Shown: positions 52,728 to 61,862, counted from the stretch's first letter. The stretch: DNA of 64,000 nucleotides from Chitinophaga deserti (GCF_003149455.1 NZ_QFFK01000016.1:1-64000); one strand, 5' to 3'. The notes: generated by a model from the sequence alone, not told the origin. Numbers and translations are program-made.

Positions 52728-53709
52728 GGGCTTTCAGTTTGCGGTTCAGTCTGATGAGCATACGGGCCATGAGAATGGAGGAACCGATGAGGTAAAGTAT
52801 TGAGAGGTAAAGTACGCCGGTTTCCAGCGCATCCCATGCCTGAATAAGGGTGAAGATAACGAGGTAGCCTGCACCGATGTAACCGTACAGTACCGTCATC
52901 AGCAGGAAATAAAACGAACGGATGCGTACGCCGAGCAGGTAGTAGAACACCAGTGTGGCGATGAGGGCCGGGGTGTAGAGTAGGAGCCACCCGTCTTCCA
53001 TAAACATGCCACACAGTGCCGCAATGCATAATATATGCAGGGCGAAGTTGTAGTACGTAAATGCGAAGTGCGGCTTCTTCTTTTTGTATTCACTGAAAGC
53101 ACCGGCGGCGGTGAGTACCAGGCCAACGAGTAGACCGGTATCTATCAGTCTCCTTTCCAGTCCGAAGTAATTGTCGGTGAGGATGTGCATCGGCGTAATG
53201 GAGATGCCCAGCCATGCCGCGAAGGCGGTAATGGCGAGGCTCAGGATGCCGATGTGGTCGAAATAGTAGGCGCAGGCAAACAGTACCAGCATGGGAATGA
53301 AGGTGGCCATGCCATACCGCATGCCGAACACGTTGTATTGTGCCTGCAGGTACCCGATGAAGGATATGAAGAGGAGGCAGCCCAGCAGTACCACGTAGTC
53401 CCACCAGGGGTTGGGAGATTCGGTTTTCTGCCAGGAAAAGGGAGGCTTGTGCTTATTGGCGTACCAGAAGCACCCGGCGCAGAGAGCGCCGATGGCGGCA
53501 AGGATAGCCTGATGGCCGATCGTGTCTATGTTCTTGTAAATAAGGGTGCCGAGCCCTCCGCTGAGGAGGAGTACGCCGAGGTAGAGCATCGTTTTCAGTT
53601 CCCAGTGAAGGGAAAAGAGCTTACTGGCGGATTGCGCTTCCAGGCGGAGGCGCTCCGTTTCGCTCAGTATTCCTTCATCAGAAAGCTGCCGGATGAATGT
53701 TGACCGCAT
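52714..53709 (-). CDS. DUF2157 membrane protein
   Basis: 331 residues. N-terminal cytoplasmic segment with IRQLSDEGILSETERLRLEAQ, the short DUF2157 head, then about 9 membrane helices (MLYLGVLLLSGGLGTLIYKN and others). The 14-bp overlap with the next gene indicates translational coupling. Function unknown. Confidence 0.75.
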   Translation of the reverse strand: MRSTFIRQLSDEGILSETERLRLEAQSASKLFSLHWELKTMLYLGVLLLSGGLGTLIYKNIDTIGHQAILAAIGALCAGCFWYANKHKPPFSWQKTESPNPWWDYVVLLGCLLFISFIGYLQAQYNVFGMRYGMATFIPMLVLFACAYYFDHIGILSLAITAFAAWLGISITPMHILTDNYFGLERRLIDTGLLVGLVLTAAGAFSEYKKKKPHFAFTYYNFALHILCIAALCGMFMEDGWLLLYTPALIATLVFYYLLGVRIRSFYFLLMTVLYGYIGAGYLVIFTLIQAWDALETGVLYLSILYLIGSSILMARMLIRLNRKLKAHADL

Positions 53710-53735
53710 TGGTGGGGTTTGGGTGGAAGATAGGT

Positions 53736-54590
53736 TTAGTATTGAAGGGTGCCGAACACACCGTTTTTATAGTCTTCCAATGCCTGTTCTACTTCTTCGG
53801 CAGTGTTCATGACGAAGTTGTCTTTCGCGGCAATGGGTTCATTGATAGGCTCGCCTGTGAGGAAAAGGATACCTGCATCGGTGGAGGCAGTTACCGCTAT
53901 TTCATCGCCTGCAGTATCGAATACATACAGCTGGTGCATGGCAGCAGGGGTGCCGTTCACGTTTACTTCTCCGCGGAAAACATAGAGCAGGGCAGGGTCG
54001 CCGGGCTTGGCGGTGAGCTGCACGGTTTTACCGGCAGCAATGGTTCCCACGATGGCGGTAACGGGGGTGAAGCTTTTCATGGGACTGCGCTTCCCTTCCA
54101 GTTCACCACTGGCCAGGCGCAGCTGTACGCCTTCCTGTTCCAGTACGAAAGGGAGTTGCTCGGCAGTAGCGGCCTGGTAGTAGGGCTCGTCCCATTTATG
54201 GGCTTTGGGGACGTTCAGCCAGATCTGGATGAGTTCCCAGTTGCCGCCGCGTTCCAGCATGGCTTTGGTGGGGCCTTCACTGTGCAGGAGCCCCTTGCCG
54301 GCAAACATCCACTGGATACCCCCGTCTGTGATGGTGCCGGAATGACCGGCATTGTCCATATGATACCCTTCACCGGAGATCATAAAAGTGACGGGAGAAA
54401 AGCCCCTGTGCGGATGAGGGTGAATGCGCATGGCGGAACCCGCTGCGATCGTTTCGGGTCCTATATGGTGAATTACGATGAACGGATTGGCAAACCGGAA
54501 ATCCTTATGCGGAAGCGGTTGTATCACCGTTTCTTCCGGGGTGATCTGTTTGGCCCTGCCAGTCAGCACGTGGGCGATGTTCTTCTTCAT
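53736..54590 (-). CDS. Pirin family protein
   Basis: 284 residues. Double cupin with the pirin metal ligands: HPHPHRGF (H57, H59, H61) and, in the same N-cupin, GIQWMFAGKGLLHSEGP with His and Glu. Some pirins are quercetin dioxygenases, others redox-sensing cofactors. Here it faces a divergent AraC gene 111 bp away, so the AraC protein may regulate it. Confidence 0.93.
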   Translation of the reverse strand: MKKNIAHVLTGRAKQITPEETVIQPLPHKDFRFANPFIVIHHIGPETIAAGSAMRIHPHPHRGFSPVTFMISGEGYHMDNAGHSGTITDGGIQWMFAGKGLLHSEGPTKAMLERGGNWELIQIWLNVPKAHKWDEPYYQAATAEQLPFVLEQEGVQLRLASGELEGKRSPMKSFTPVTAIVGTIAAGKTVQLTAKPGDPALLYVFRGEVNVNGTPAAMHQLYVFDTAGDEIAVTASTDAGILFLTGEPINEPIAAKDNFVMNTAEEVEQALEDYKNGVFGTLQY

Positions 54591-54701
54591 GGGTTTCAGT
54601 TTTACGGAGCTAACAAATGTAGGCGTTTGACGGAGGTTAAAAAAATTGTTCCCCTCGCAGGATGTCCTGAAAGCGTTTATCTTTATCTGCGTTAACGTGC
54701 T

Positions 54702-55808
54702 ATGAACATCGATCTGTTTTCCCTTTTAGTCTTACTGGGCGCCCTGCAGGCGCTGTTTTTCGGGATCTTCCTCCTTTTTACCCGTACAGAAAACCCGTTC
54801 CAGAACCGTATGCTGGCGGGGCTGATGTTCATCCTCAGCTACAACGGATTTGAAACCCTCAACTGGTCATCGGGCCTGTACCCCGGCATCTGGTTCTTTG
54901 ATGCCTTCGGTTTTGTGCTCATATTCGGCTTTGGTCCCTGCCTGTACCTGTATGTACGCTCGTTCCGGAAAGAAGGGAAACCGGCAGCTCCCTGGAAGCA
55001 TTTTATCATGATATGGCTGGCGCTGGCCATTAAACTGGGGTTATTGATCTGCTGGAAGCTGGATCAGCTGGGTTATGCTTATCCGCACGCAGTAGTGTGG
55101 GTGTACCAGGTTTTTGACAGGGTAGCGGAGCGGCTGTCGGTAGCCTGGGCATGCGTATATTTTCTGCTGGCGCTAAGGGAGTGGCTGCAACAGCGGAAAG
55201 GAGGGGGATTGATGCCGGAAGAAGACCGATGGCTGAAGATTTTAATGGTGGTGATGGGCGTATTTCACTGCGTATGGCTCATTACGGTGGCAGTTCCTTA
55301 TATCTGGAATGTAACGGGTGCGCAGCAGTATTCAGTGATAGAAGTGATGCTGGTCGTGTTCATTTACTGGATCGGGTTTGCGGGTTATCACCGTACCCGT
55401 GTCATCTACGCAGCACGGCAGCAGCAGGCGCGTTCTTACTTCGACCAGCTGGAGGATACGGAGATAGCACGGTGTGCGGAAGCACTGCACAGGGCCATGG
55501 CGGCAGAACGCTTGTACCTGGACCCTGAAATGACTGCCTCAGTACTTGCGGAGCGTATAGGGGTACCGGTGAAAACCCTTTCGGCCGTACTCAACCGGCA
55601 AATGGGCAAAGGTTTTAATGAATACATCAACAGCTGGCGGGTGGAGGCGGTGAAAGACCGGATGAAAGACCCCGCCTGCAAACACCTTACCCTTTCCGGG
55701 ATCGCTTTTGAGTGCGGTTTTAATTCCCAGCCTACTTTCCAGCGGGCTTTCCGCGCTGTAACGGGATGCTCTCCCCGGGAGTTCCTGCGGCAGCAGGGCG
55801 GGGAGTGA
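54702..55808 (+). CDS. Membrane-anchored AraC-family regulator
   Basis: 368 residues. About seven membrane helices to residue 230, then a cytoplasmic AraC-type HTH (SAVLNRQMGKGFNEYINSWRV; LSGIAFECGFNSQPTFQRAF; final GCSPREFL). This layout, a membrane sensor with an AraC output, is common in Bacteroidetes. Divergent from pirin. Own terminator. Confidence 0.9.
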   Translation: MNIDLFSLLVLLGALQALFFGIFLLFTRTENPFQNRMLAGLMFILSYNGFETLNWSSGLYPGIWFFDAFGFVLIFGFGPCLYLYVRSFRKEGKPAAPWKHFIMIWLALAIKLGLLICWKLDQLGYAYPHAVVWVYQVFDRVAERLSVAWACVYFLLALREWLQQRKGGGLMPEEDRWLKILMVVMGVFHCVWLITVAVPYIWNVTGAQQYSVIEVMLVVFIYWIGFAGYHRTRVIYAARQQQARSYFDQLEDTEIARCAEALHRAMAAERLYLDPEMTASVLAERIGVPVKTLSAVLNRQMGKGFNEYINSWRVEAVKDRMKDPACKHLTLSGIAFECGFNSQPTFQRAFRAVTGCSPREFLRQQGGE

Positions 55809-55817
55809 CATAAAAAA

Positions 55818-55833
55818 GCCCGGGAAACCGGGC
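55818..55833 (+). terminator. Terminator of the AraC gene
   Basis: GCCCGG and CCGGGC with a GAAA loop; A run before, weak T run after. Confidence 0.65.
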
Positions 55834-55986
55834 CTTATGCTTACTTCAATCTAAATAATGCTACTAACAATAACGGATCACACATGAGTGCTTGTGTGTG
55901 TACCGTGCAAAGTAAACCCCTTCCCCCGGCAATTTCCCGCGAGCAAATACGCGAATTCCTGCGTATAAATACGCATCCCGATTAAG

Positions 55987-56021
55987 TTGCTTATGTCAAA
56001 TAAAATGTTTGACTTAAGCAA
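55987..56021. promoter_or_regulatory. 35-bp palindromic operator of the MarR-GNAT gene
   Basis: The left arm TTGCTTATGTCAAA (55987-56000) and the right arm TTTGACTTAAGCAA (56008-56021) match in 13 of 14 positions around a 7-nt spacer. The right arm includes TTTG at 56008-56011, the likely -33 element of the promoter, so a bound repressor would block it. MarR proteins typically bind such palindromes. Confidence 0.75.
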
Positions 56022-56030
56022 GGAAATAGG

Positions 56031-56038
56031 TAGTTTTG
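56031..56038 (+). promoter_or_regulatory. -7 element of the MarR-GNAT gene
   Basis: TAGTTTTG matches TAnnTTTG. TTTG at 56008-56011 is 19 nt upstream, inside the normal 17-23 range, so this is one of the clearest promoters in the window. Confidence 0.7.
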
Positions 56039-56043
56039 TGAAA

Positions 56044-56985
56044 ATGCTTCCGATGTCAGACCAGCGAGTAATAAACGATATCCGCAGTTTCAACCGCTTC
56101 TATACTGCCCAGCTGGGCCTTTTGCAGCAGCATATCTTCGATAGTGAATATTCCCTCACGGAAGTGCGCGTGCTGTATGAGATCAACTTCAACCGGCAGA
56201 CAACGGCTACCGGCATCCGCGATGCACTCCAGATAGATGCGGGTTACCTCAGCCGCATACTCCGTAAGCTTGAAAAAGGCGGTCTCATTCTCAAACACCC
56301 CCTCCCGGAAGACGGGCGCTCTTCCTACCTCTCGTTATCAGACCGCGGCAGACGGCTCATGACCAAAATGGGTACGCTGTCAGACGATCAGCTGCGTGTG
56401 ATGATGGCCCACCTTACTCCTGCAGCACAGGAAACGGTGGCAGGTGCCATGAACGACCTGCGCAGGCTGCTCAGTGCCCCTGACGGAGCCGCTACCATGG
56501 ACCAGATCACCATCCGCACAGAACTGCTCCCGGGTGACCTGGGAGATATCATCAGCTTACACGGCAAATTATACATGCAGGAATACCGTTACGATACACG
56601 CTTTGAGCGGTATGTGATGGAAACGATCCAGGACTTCATGGTGCATTACCACCCGGCACGCGACAGGGTATGGCTGGCAGTCTGCTCCGGCCGCCTTGTT
56701 GGGGTAGTAGCTATCCAGCACCGTCCCGCAAAACAGGCACAGCTGCGCTGGTTCCTCATCAGTCCGGATTTCCGCGGGATAGGGTTAGGCAAAGCCCTTA
56801 TGCAGCAGGCTATGGACTTCTGCAGGGAGCAGAAGTTCAAGAAAGTCTATTTACTGACTACAGACCAGCAGGATACCGCGGCTGCATTATACAAACGCTG
56901 GGGATTTATCAAAAAATCATCCGTCCCCGCTACGTTATGGGGCCATGAACTGCTGGAAGAACGCTATGAGCGGGAGATGCAGTAA
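56044..56985 (+). CDS. MarR/GNAT fusion protein
   Basis: 313 residues. I place the start at ATG 56044 (or 56053), because the promoter ends at 56038 and the palindrome overlaps the earlier start at 55987. N-terminal MarR winged HTH about 10-130 (TEVRVLYEINF; GYLSRILRKLEKGGLI; the wing DGRSSYLSLSDRG). C-terminal acetyltransferase about 155-305 (VAIQHRPAKQAQLRWFLISPDFRGIGLGKALM; Q/RGIG-G acetyl-CoA site). Bifunctional regulator-acetyltransferases of this kind are known; the acetylated substrate is not. Its stop abuts the convergent gene. Confidence 0.92.
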   Translation: MLPMSDQRVINDIRSFNRFYTAQLGLLQQHIFDSEYSLTEVRVLYEINFNRQTTATGIRDALQIDAGYLSRILRKLEKGGLILKHPLPEDGRSSYLSLSDRGRRLMTKMGTLSDDQLRVMMAHLTPAAQETVAGAMNDLRRLLSAPDGAATMDQITIRTELLPGDLGDIISLHGKLYMQEYRYDTRFERYVMETIQDFMVHYHPARDRVWLAVCSGRLVGVVAIQHRPAKQAQLRWFLISPDFRGIGLGKALMQQAMDFCREQKFKKVYLLTTDQQDTAAALYKRWGFIKKSSVPATLWGHELLEERYEREMQ

Positions 56986-58176
56986 CTACACATAACTCAG
57001 CCACCACTTCCGCTGCGTGCGCTTGTATTCCGCGAACCATTTGCAGGGGCGGTAGAGTGCAGCCACAACAGCGATCCATATCACATACACCACGGGTAAT
57101 GAAAAGCCAAAGCTGACAGGACGGAAGAGGAAAGGAGACTGCGGGTCCACCACCTGGTCCATTCCATACCCGCTGGCGAAAAACGCCACCACGGTAAGCG
57201 CGTGTATGAGATAAAAATGCACCACGTAATAAAAGAAAGGCACACTGCCGTACACTTTGCAGACAGCGGTAACGCGGTTGCGCACATGCTCCAGGGCGGC
57301 CAGCATAAGGAGGCCGGGGCCGATCGTAGCGCAGGTGTATAACAGTGACGGCGGATATTTCTGTACGTTGAAGAAGGAGAAAACAGTTTGCTGCAGGGTA
57401 GGCCATGCATCCCAATGCAAAGGATCGCCATATACATTCAGGGCGCGCAGCAGGAAGAAGAGCCCTATCATGCCAAAGCCAATCGTAACCAGCAACGAAC
57501 GCCTTTTTTGCGCAGATACATCCTGCATAAACAATCTCCCGCAACCATACCCCATCATCATTATACCCACCCATGGCAGGAAGGGATAGATGACGAGGGC
57601 ACTGTGCCCCGGCAATACCTCGTGGGGCACGAAGGTTTGCTTATGCAAAAACTCCCACAGCAGGCCCGGCTGAAACCCCGGTTGGGCTTCGTAAAAATCC
57701 AGCAGGTTATGGGAAACGGTAATGCCTATCCCAATGGCCAGTATCGCTCCCCAGGGCAGGAATACGAAAAGCGAAAGCAGTACAAAACTCACCCCGATGG
57801 CCCAGATCACCTGCAGGAAGAAAATAGAGAACAGGGGGTTGAAAGACAGGCCGAGGGATACTACCGTCACTTCAATGAGTATCAGCCATAATCCCCGTGT
57901 GAGCAGGAACTTACTGATCTCTGCCCTGCTTTTCCGCCCGTTCATGAGAAAAACGGAAAGGCCGGAGAGGAATACAAAAATAGGTGCGCAGAAATGTGTC
58001 ACCCAGCGGGTAATATATAATGCGGGGAAAGTGGTTTCCGGATTCAGGGGGTCGGAACTCATGGCGCCTGTCATAAAATAATCGCGTACATGATCCAGCG
58101 CCATCAGGATCATCACAATGCCTCTTAAAACATCAATGGAATAGACCCGTTCCCGGGCGGGGTTTTGGAGTTCCAT
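56986..58176 (-). CDS. DUF1624/HGSNAT-like acyltransferase membrane protein
   Basis: 396 residues, about 10-11 membrane helices. Opening VYSIDVLRGIVMILMALDHVRDYF is the DUF1624 (heparan-alpha-glucosaminide N-acetyltransferase-like) start, with D-R-G and the conserved ALDH-R motif. Such proteins move acetyl groups across the inner membrane to sugars outside. Substrate unknown. Convergent and abutting with the MarR-GNAT gene. Confidence 0.85.
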   Translation of the reverse strand: MELQNPARERVYSIDVLRGIVMILMALDHVRDYFMTGAMSSDPLNPETTFPALYITRWVTHFCAPIFVFLSGLSVFLMNGRKSRAEISKFLLTRGLWLILIEVTVVSLGLSFNPLFSIFFLQVIWAIGVSFVLLSLFVFLPWGAILAIGIGITVSHNLLDFYEAQPGFQPGLLWEFLHKQTFVPHEVLPGHSALVIYPFLPWVGIMMMGYGCGRLFMQDVSAQKRRSLLVTIGFGMIGLFFLLRALNVYGDPLHWDAWPTLQQTVFSFFNVQKYPPSLLYTCATIGPGLLMLAALEHVRNRVTAVCKVYGSVPFFYYVVHFYLIHALTVVAFFASGYGMDQVVDPQSPFLFRPVSFGFSLPVVYVIWIAVVAALYRPCKWFAEYKRTQRKWWLSYV

Positions 58177-58301
58177 GGCATAGATTTATACCCGAATATA
58201 AATAATTCCGCCCACGTTGAAATAATGCTATGTATTTTATATTAAATATATATATTGTGCCTGATACCGGAAACGGTACTTTTAACCATTTCCTATGTAT
58301 A

Positions 58302-58323
58302 AACGCCGCTTTTTAGCGGCGTT
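58302..58323 (-). terminator. Terminator of dinB-like gene
   Basis: AACGCCGCT and AGCGGCGTT stem with a TTTT loop, 6 bp past the stop of the DinB-family gene. Confidence 0.75.
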
Positions 58324-58328
58324 TTCCT

Positions 58329-58793
58329 TTATGTATCAGCGTATTTCCGGATCAGTACAATTTGCCCGAGGTGATATGCGGCATGCTGCAGCACTCCCTG
58401 AATGTAATAATAGGCGTTATGCTGCGTATTGGCCACATTGGAATAAAGCTTCTCTTCCGGGAAATTGCGGATGGTTTCCACCATATAAGTGATGGAGTGG
58501 TCCAGCCGCTGCAGGGTAGCCTGCCAGTTGTTCTCCCCATGGTTCTCCGGGAAATAGAAATCGGGCAGGTCGCCTTCCTGTTCAGGTTTTTCGCCTTTCA
58601 GCTTACGGTCTACATTCTGATGCCAGAAAATGAGGTGATTCACCAGTTCCCAGATATTATGCGAGGTATCGAACCTGCGGGAGGCTTTCTCCGCATCCAG
58701 CTCCTGTAAATGCTCCATGAGAGTCACATCCAGCCAGGGTTGCCCCAGGTAAATATGCTGTAATGCTTCGGATAGTACAACGGGTAACGACAT
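58329..58793 (-). CDS. DinB-family protein
   Basis: 154 residues, four-helix bundle. Metal-binding His residues are visible: the one in NIWELVNHLIFWHQN, and the pair in HAAYHLGQIV near the C-terminus. Members are thiol-transferases or stress-induced proteins; no specific role can be named. Monocistronic. Confidence 0.9.
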   Translation of the reverse strand: MSLPVVLSEALQHIYLGQPWLDVTLMEHLQELDAEKASRRFDTSHNIWELVNHLIFWHQNVDRKLKGEKPEQEGDLPDFYFPENHGENNWQATLQRLDHSITYMVETIRNFPEEKLYSNVANTQHNAYYYIQGVLQHAAYHLGQIVLIRKYADT

Positions 58794-58917
58794 ATAGTTA
58801 GAATTTAGGGTTGTACGTACAATTTGCGTTCCATTCCTATGGACGTATTACCAAATTTAACACTACTTTAGATATGAAAATCAATCCCTATACCGGTTGA
58901 TGTTGAATGTAACACCC

Positions 58918-59319
58918 ATGCGCAAACAACTAAGCGTAATAATAGCCCTGATCGCTTTCCTTATTATGAGCTATATTCAGGTGACGGATTACTGGAAACG
59001 TATGCAGGTCTGGCGCAAAGGCAGCATAGAGTCTGCAGTCATCACGAAAATTTCCCCTTCATACAGCAAAAGATCAGTTATTTATGTTCAGGCTGGCGGA
59101 CGAACCTTCCGGCTTCCTGACAAGAAAGAAGATTATACCGTGTCGGCTTTTAAGGCAGGAAACAGTATCGCGATCCGCATACATCCCGATTATGATATCG
59201 TTCTTCGGGCAAACAATAACCCCACCAGCCGCATTTTTTTAGTAGTCTTTTTTATGTTCTTATCCGGCTGGATAGCATGGTATGTGATTCGAAAATCTTT
59301 TCAAACGCCGCAAAAATAG
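58918..59319 (+). CDS. Membrane protein with DUF3592-like small domain
   Basis: 133 residues from ATG 58918 (58900 would add six). Helices at about 4-24 and 103-124 flank a small beta domain (SAVITKISPSYSKRSVIYVQAG, then AFKAGNSIAIRIHPDYDIVLRA). The layout recalls DUF3592. A decayed second copy follows immediately. Function unknown. Confidence 0.6.
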   Translation: MRKQLSVIIALIAFLIMSYIQVTDYWKRMQVWRKGSIESAVITKISPSYSKRSVIYVQAGGRTFRLPDKKEDYTVSAFKAGNSIAIRIHPDYDIVLRANNNPTSRIFLVVFFMFLSGWIAWYVIRKSFQTPQK

Positions 59320-59394
59320 CAGACAAAAAACGCTTTTAAGATTTATCTCAATTACGTTCTTTATTTTATTGCTTTAGCCATATTTGCCGCAATC

Positions 59395-59618
59395 ATGTCA
59401 TTGATATGGCCGGACATGCTTTCTTCAGAATGCAGGAACGGGTTAAAGTTCGGGGATCGTGTACCATCCGTACACATCCCTCTTATAATACTGTGCTCCG
59501 CACATACGAAAATCCTGTACCCGCATTTTATGCTGCCATCGGTATTGCAATTCTGATCGGAGGGTTACAATGGAATTACATCCGTAAACAGCGCAGGAAA
59601 ACATATCCGTTTGCCTGA
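59395..59618 (+). pseudogene. Frameshifted partial copy of the preceding gene
   Basis: One frame from ATG 59395 reads RNGLKFGDRV, matching the FKAGNSIAI region of the 133-residue protein. A second frame then reads IRTHPSYNTVLRTYENPV and a membrane segment, matching IRIHPDYDIVLRANNNP and the last helix. The frames join only with a one- or two-base indel near 59461-59470. It is a tandem duplicate truncated at its 5' end and decaying. Confidence 0.65.
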
Positions 59619-59713
59619 TCAGCAAACACAGGCAGGTTATGTAACGCTTCCGGGGGCAGTTCCATTTTCGTTCCCTCAATTTCCCTTACATTTATCCAAA
59701 TTATAGCCACATT

Positions 59714-61351
59714 ATGGATTTACAGCAACTGGAATTCAACAGGAACGAAGATCAACTGAAAATGCTGGTCAGCGCCATGAAGCAAAAGCTGGCCGTGATA
59801 GAACAGGGGGGCGGAAAGAAAGCCCTCGAGAAAGTGCGCCAGCGCGGCAAACTCACCCCTCGCGAAAGAATCGCCAAACTCATTGATAAAGACAGTACCT
59901 TCCTTGAACTGGGCGCTTTCACTGCCTACGAAATGTATGCGGAACATGGCGGTTGTCCTGCCGGCGGCACCGTTGCAGGCCTCGCACACGTCAGTGGCCG
60001 CCTCTGCATGATCGTGGCCAACGATATGACCGTGAAAGCAGGCGCCTGGTTCCCGCTCACCGGCAAAAAGAATCTCCGCATGCAGGAGATCGCCATGGAA
60101 AACAAACTGCCCGTTATTTACCTCGTAGACTCCGCCGGTGTTTACCTCCCGCTGCAGGACGAGATTTTTCCCGATAAAGAACACTTCGGCCGCATCTTCC
60201 GCAACAATGCCAAAATGAGCGCCATGGGCATCACCCAGATAGCCGCCGTAATGGGCAGCTGCGTGGCCGGTGGGGCTTACCTACCCATTATGAGCGACGA
60301 AGTGCTCATGGTAGAAGGCAACGGCTCCATTTTCCTGGCAGGGCCTTACCTCGTAAAAGCCGCCATAGGAGAGGACGTGGACGCGGAAACCCTCGGCGGC
60401 GCCGTTACCCATACCGAAATATCGGGCATCGCGGATTATAAGTTCAAAACCGATGAAGAATGCCTGGAACGCATCCGCCACATCGTTTCCATGATCGGGA
60501 AGCCCGCCACTGCAGGGTTCGACCGTATCGCCGCTACGGAACCCGCTAAAAGCGACGAAGAAATCTATGGCATCATTCCAACCGACAGCTCCAAATCCTA
60601 CGATGTCCGTGAAGTGATCCACCGGATGGTGGACGGTTCGGTGTTCGAAGAATATAAAGAAGACTACGGCAAAACCATCCTCTGCGGATACGCCCGCATA
60701 GAAGGCTGGGCAGTTGGCATCGTAGCCAACCAGCGCAAAATGGTGAAAAGCAAAAAAGGCGAAATGCAGATGGGCGGAGTGATCTACAACGATTCTGCCG
60801 ATAAGGCCGCCCGCTTCATCATGAACTGCAACCAGAAAAAGATCCCCCTTATTTTCCTGCAGGATGTAACCGGCTTTATGGTGGGCAGCCGCTCGGAGCA
60901 TGCCGGTATCATTAAAGACGGCGCCAAACTCGTAAATGCCGTGAGCAACAGCGTGGTGCCCAAGATTACCGTGATCATCGGCAACTCTTACGGAGCAGGC
61001 AACTACGCCATGTGTGGCAAAGCCTACGATCCCCGGTTCATCTTCGCCTGGCCCAATGCCAAAATCGCGGTAATGGGAGGCGAACAGGCCGCTAAAACGC
61101 TGCTGCAGATACAGGTGGCCTCCCTTAAAGCCAAAGGCGAAGAAATCACCCCGGAAGCCGAAGCAAAGCTATTGAAGGATATCACTGACCGGTATAACAG
61201 TCAGACTACCCCTTACTACGCCGCCGCACGCCTCTGGGTAGATGAGATCATCGATCCCCGTAACACCCGCCAAACCATCGCCCGCTGCCTGGAAGCGGCG
61301 AACCTTGCCCCGGTGGAAGAAACATTTAAAACCGGGGTCATCCAGGTGTAA
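59714..61351 (+). CDS. Acyl-CoA carboxylase beta subunit
   Basis: 545 residues, carboxyltransferase subunit of the PccB/MccB family. Opens with ERNEDQL-like helices and KLTPRERIAKLIDKDSTFLELG, then GGCPAGGTVAGLAHV, GSCVAGGAYLP and the second half NSYGAGNYAMCGKAYDPRF. The GVYLPLQDEIFPDKEHFGRIF segment is typical of the methylcrotonyl-CoA type. It carboxylates an acyl-CoA with a biotin subunit that is not encoded next to it. Own terminator. Confidence 0.93.
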   Translation: MDLQQLEFNRNEDQLKMLVSAMKQKLAVIEQGGGKKALEKVRQRGKLTPRERIAKLIDKDSTFLELGAFTAYEMYAEHGGCPAGGTVAGLAHVSGRLCMIVANDMTVKAGAWFPLTGKKNLRMQEIAMENKLPVIYLVDSAGVYLPLQDEIFPDKEHFGRIFRNNAKMSAMGITQIAAVMGSCVAGGAYLPIMSDEVLMVEGNGSIFLAGPYLVKAAIGEDVDAETLGGAVTHTEISGIADYKFKTDEECLERIRHIVSMIGKPATAGFDRIAATEPAKSDEEIYGIIPTDSSKSYDVREVIHRMVDGSVFEEYKEDYGKTILCGYARIEGWAVGIVANQRKMVKSKKGEMQMGGVIYNDSADKAARFIMNCNQKKIPLIFLQDVTGFMVGSRSEHAGIIKDGAKLVNAVSNSVVPKITVIIGNSYGAGNYAMCGKAYDPRFIFAWPNAKIAVMGGEQAAKTLLQIQVASLKAKGEEITPEAEAKLLKDITDRYNSQTTPYYAAARLWVDEIIDPRNTRQTIARCLEAANLAPVEETFKTGVIQV

Positions 61352-61403
61352 ACACGATCATTCACCAAATACATAAGTTGTGCCATGAGGCACCTTTCGT
61401 CTG

Positions 61404-61448
61404 CCTGCGGATACCGTTTCCTGAAAAAATGGTATCCGCAGGTGTTTT
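61404..61448 (+). terminator. Strong rho-independent terminator
   Basis: CCTGCGGATACC and GGTATCCGCAGG form a perfect 12-bp stem with a loop of about 16 nt, followed by TGTTTTT. Confidence 0.85.
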
Positions 61449-61467
61449 TGTGCCAGGACGAGGCATG

Positions 61468-61555
61468 GTAACTATATAGTTACTCCACGGTTACTGCATA
61501 ATTACTCCATGGTTACTTCACAGTTACTTCACGGTTACTTCACAGTTACTTCAGG
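61468..61555. repeat. Eight 11-bp units in exact phase, first inverted
   Basis: Units at 61468, 61479, 61490, 61501, 61512, 61523, 61534 and 61545: GTAACTATATA (inverted), GTTACTCCACG, GTTACTGCATA, ATTACTCCATG, GTTACTTCACA, GTTACTTCACG, GTTACTTCACA, GTTACTTCAGG. The first two units together form the perfect palindrome GTAACTATATAGTTAC. The unit sequence differs from the 10.2-kb array but period and layout are the same. Confidence 0.8.
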
Positions 61556-61807
61556 GTTAGTGTACTGGTAATGTACCTTTTCGGCAGTAGATGATTTTAT
61601 AAAAACACAACACCCTCCACAGTAGCGGGTTTCATTAAACAACCGTGAAAATGCATACGGAAAATGGTACACTCTGTACAAAAAAAGGCTAAAAGTGGGA
61701 CACGTAAACCCCTTATTTCCTCAATACCCGTCCGGTTCAGCTTCACGAACCTTTATACCCGGCTGCCGATTCCTTTGAACTGTCTTCCGCCGGATATTAA
61801 CTTATCT

Positions 61808-61862
61808 TACTGTAGGGTTACTGTAACCTTAAAGCATACTTAAAGTAGGGTTAATGTATATA
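61808..61862. repeat. Five 11-bp units in exact phase
   Basis: Units at 61808, 61819, 61830, 61841 and 61852: TACTGTAGGGT, TACTGTAACCT, TAAAGCATACT, TAAAGTAGGGT, TAATGTATATA. All start with TA. A third sequence type with the same 11-bp period. Confidence 0.6.

Noticed and set aside
61468-61862. CRISPR array
   Set aside because: Units are 11 bp, contiguous and without spacers, and no cas genes are present.
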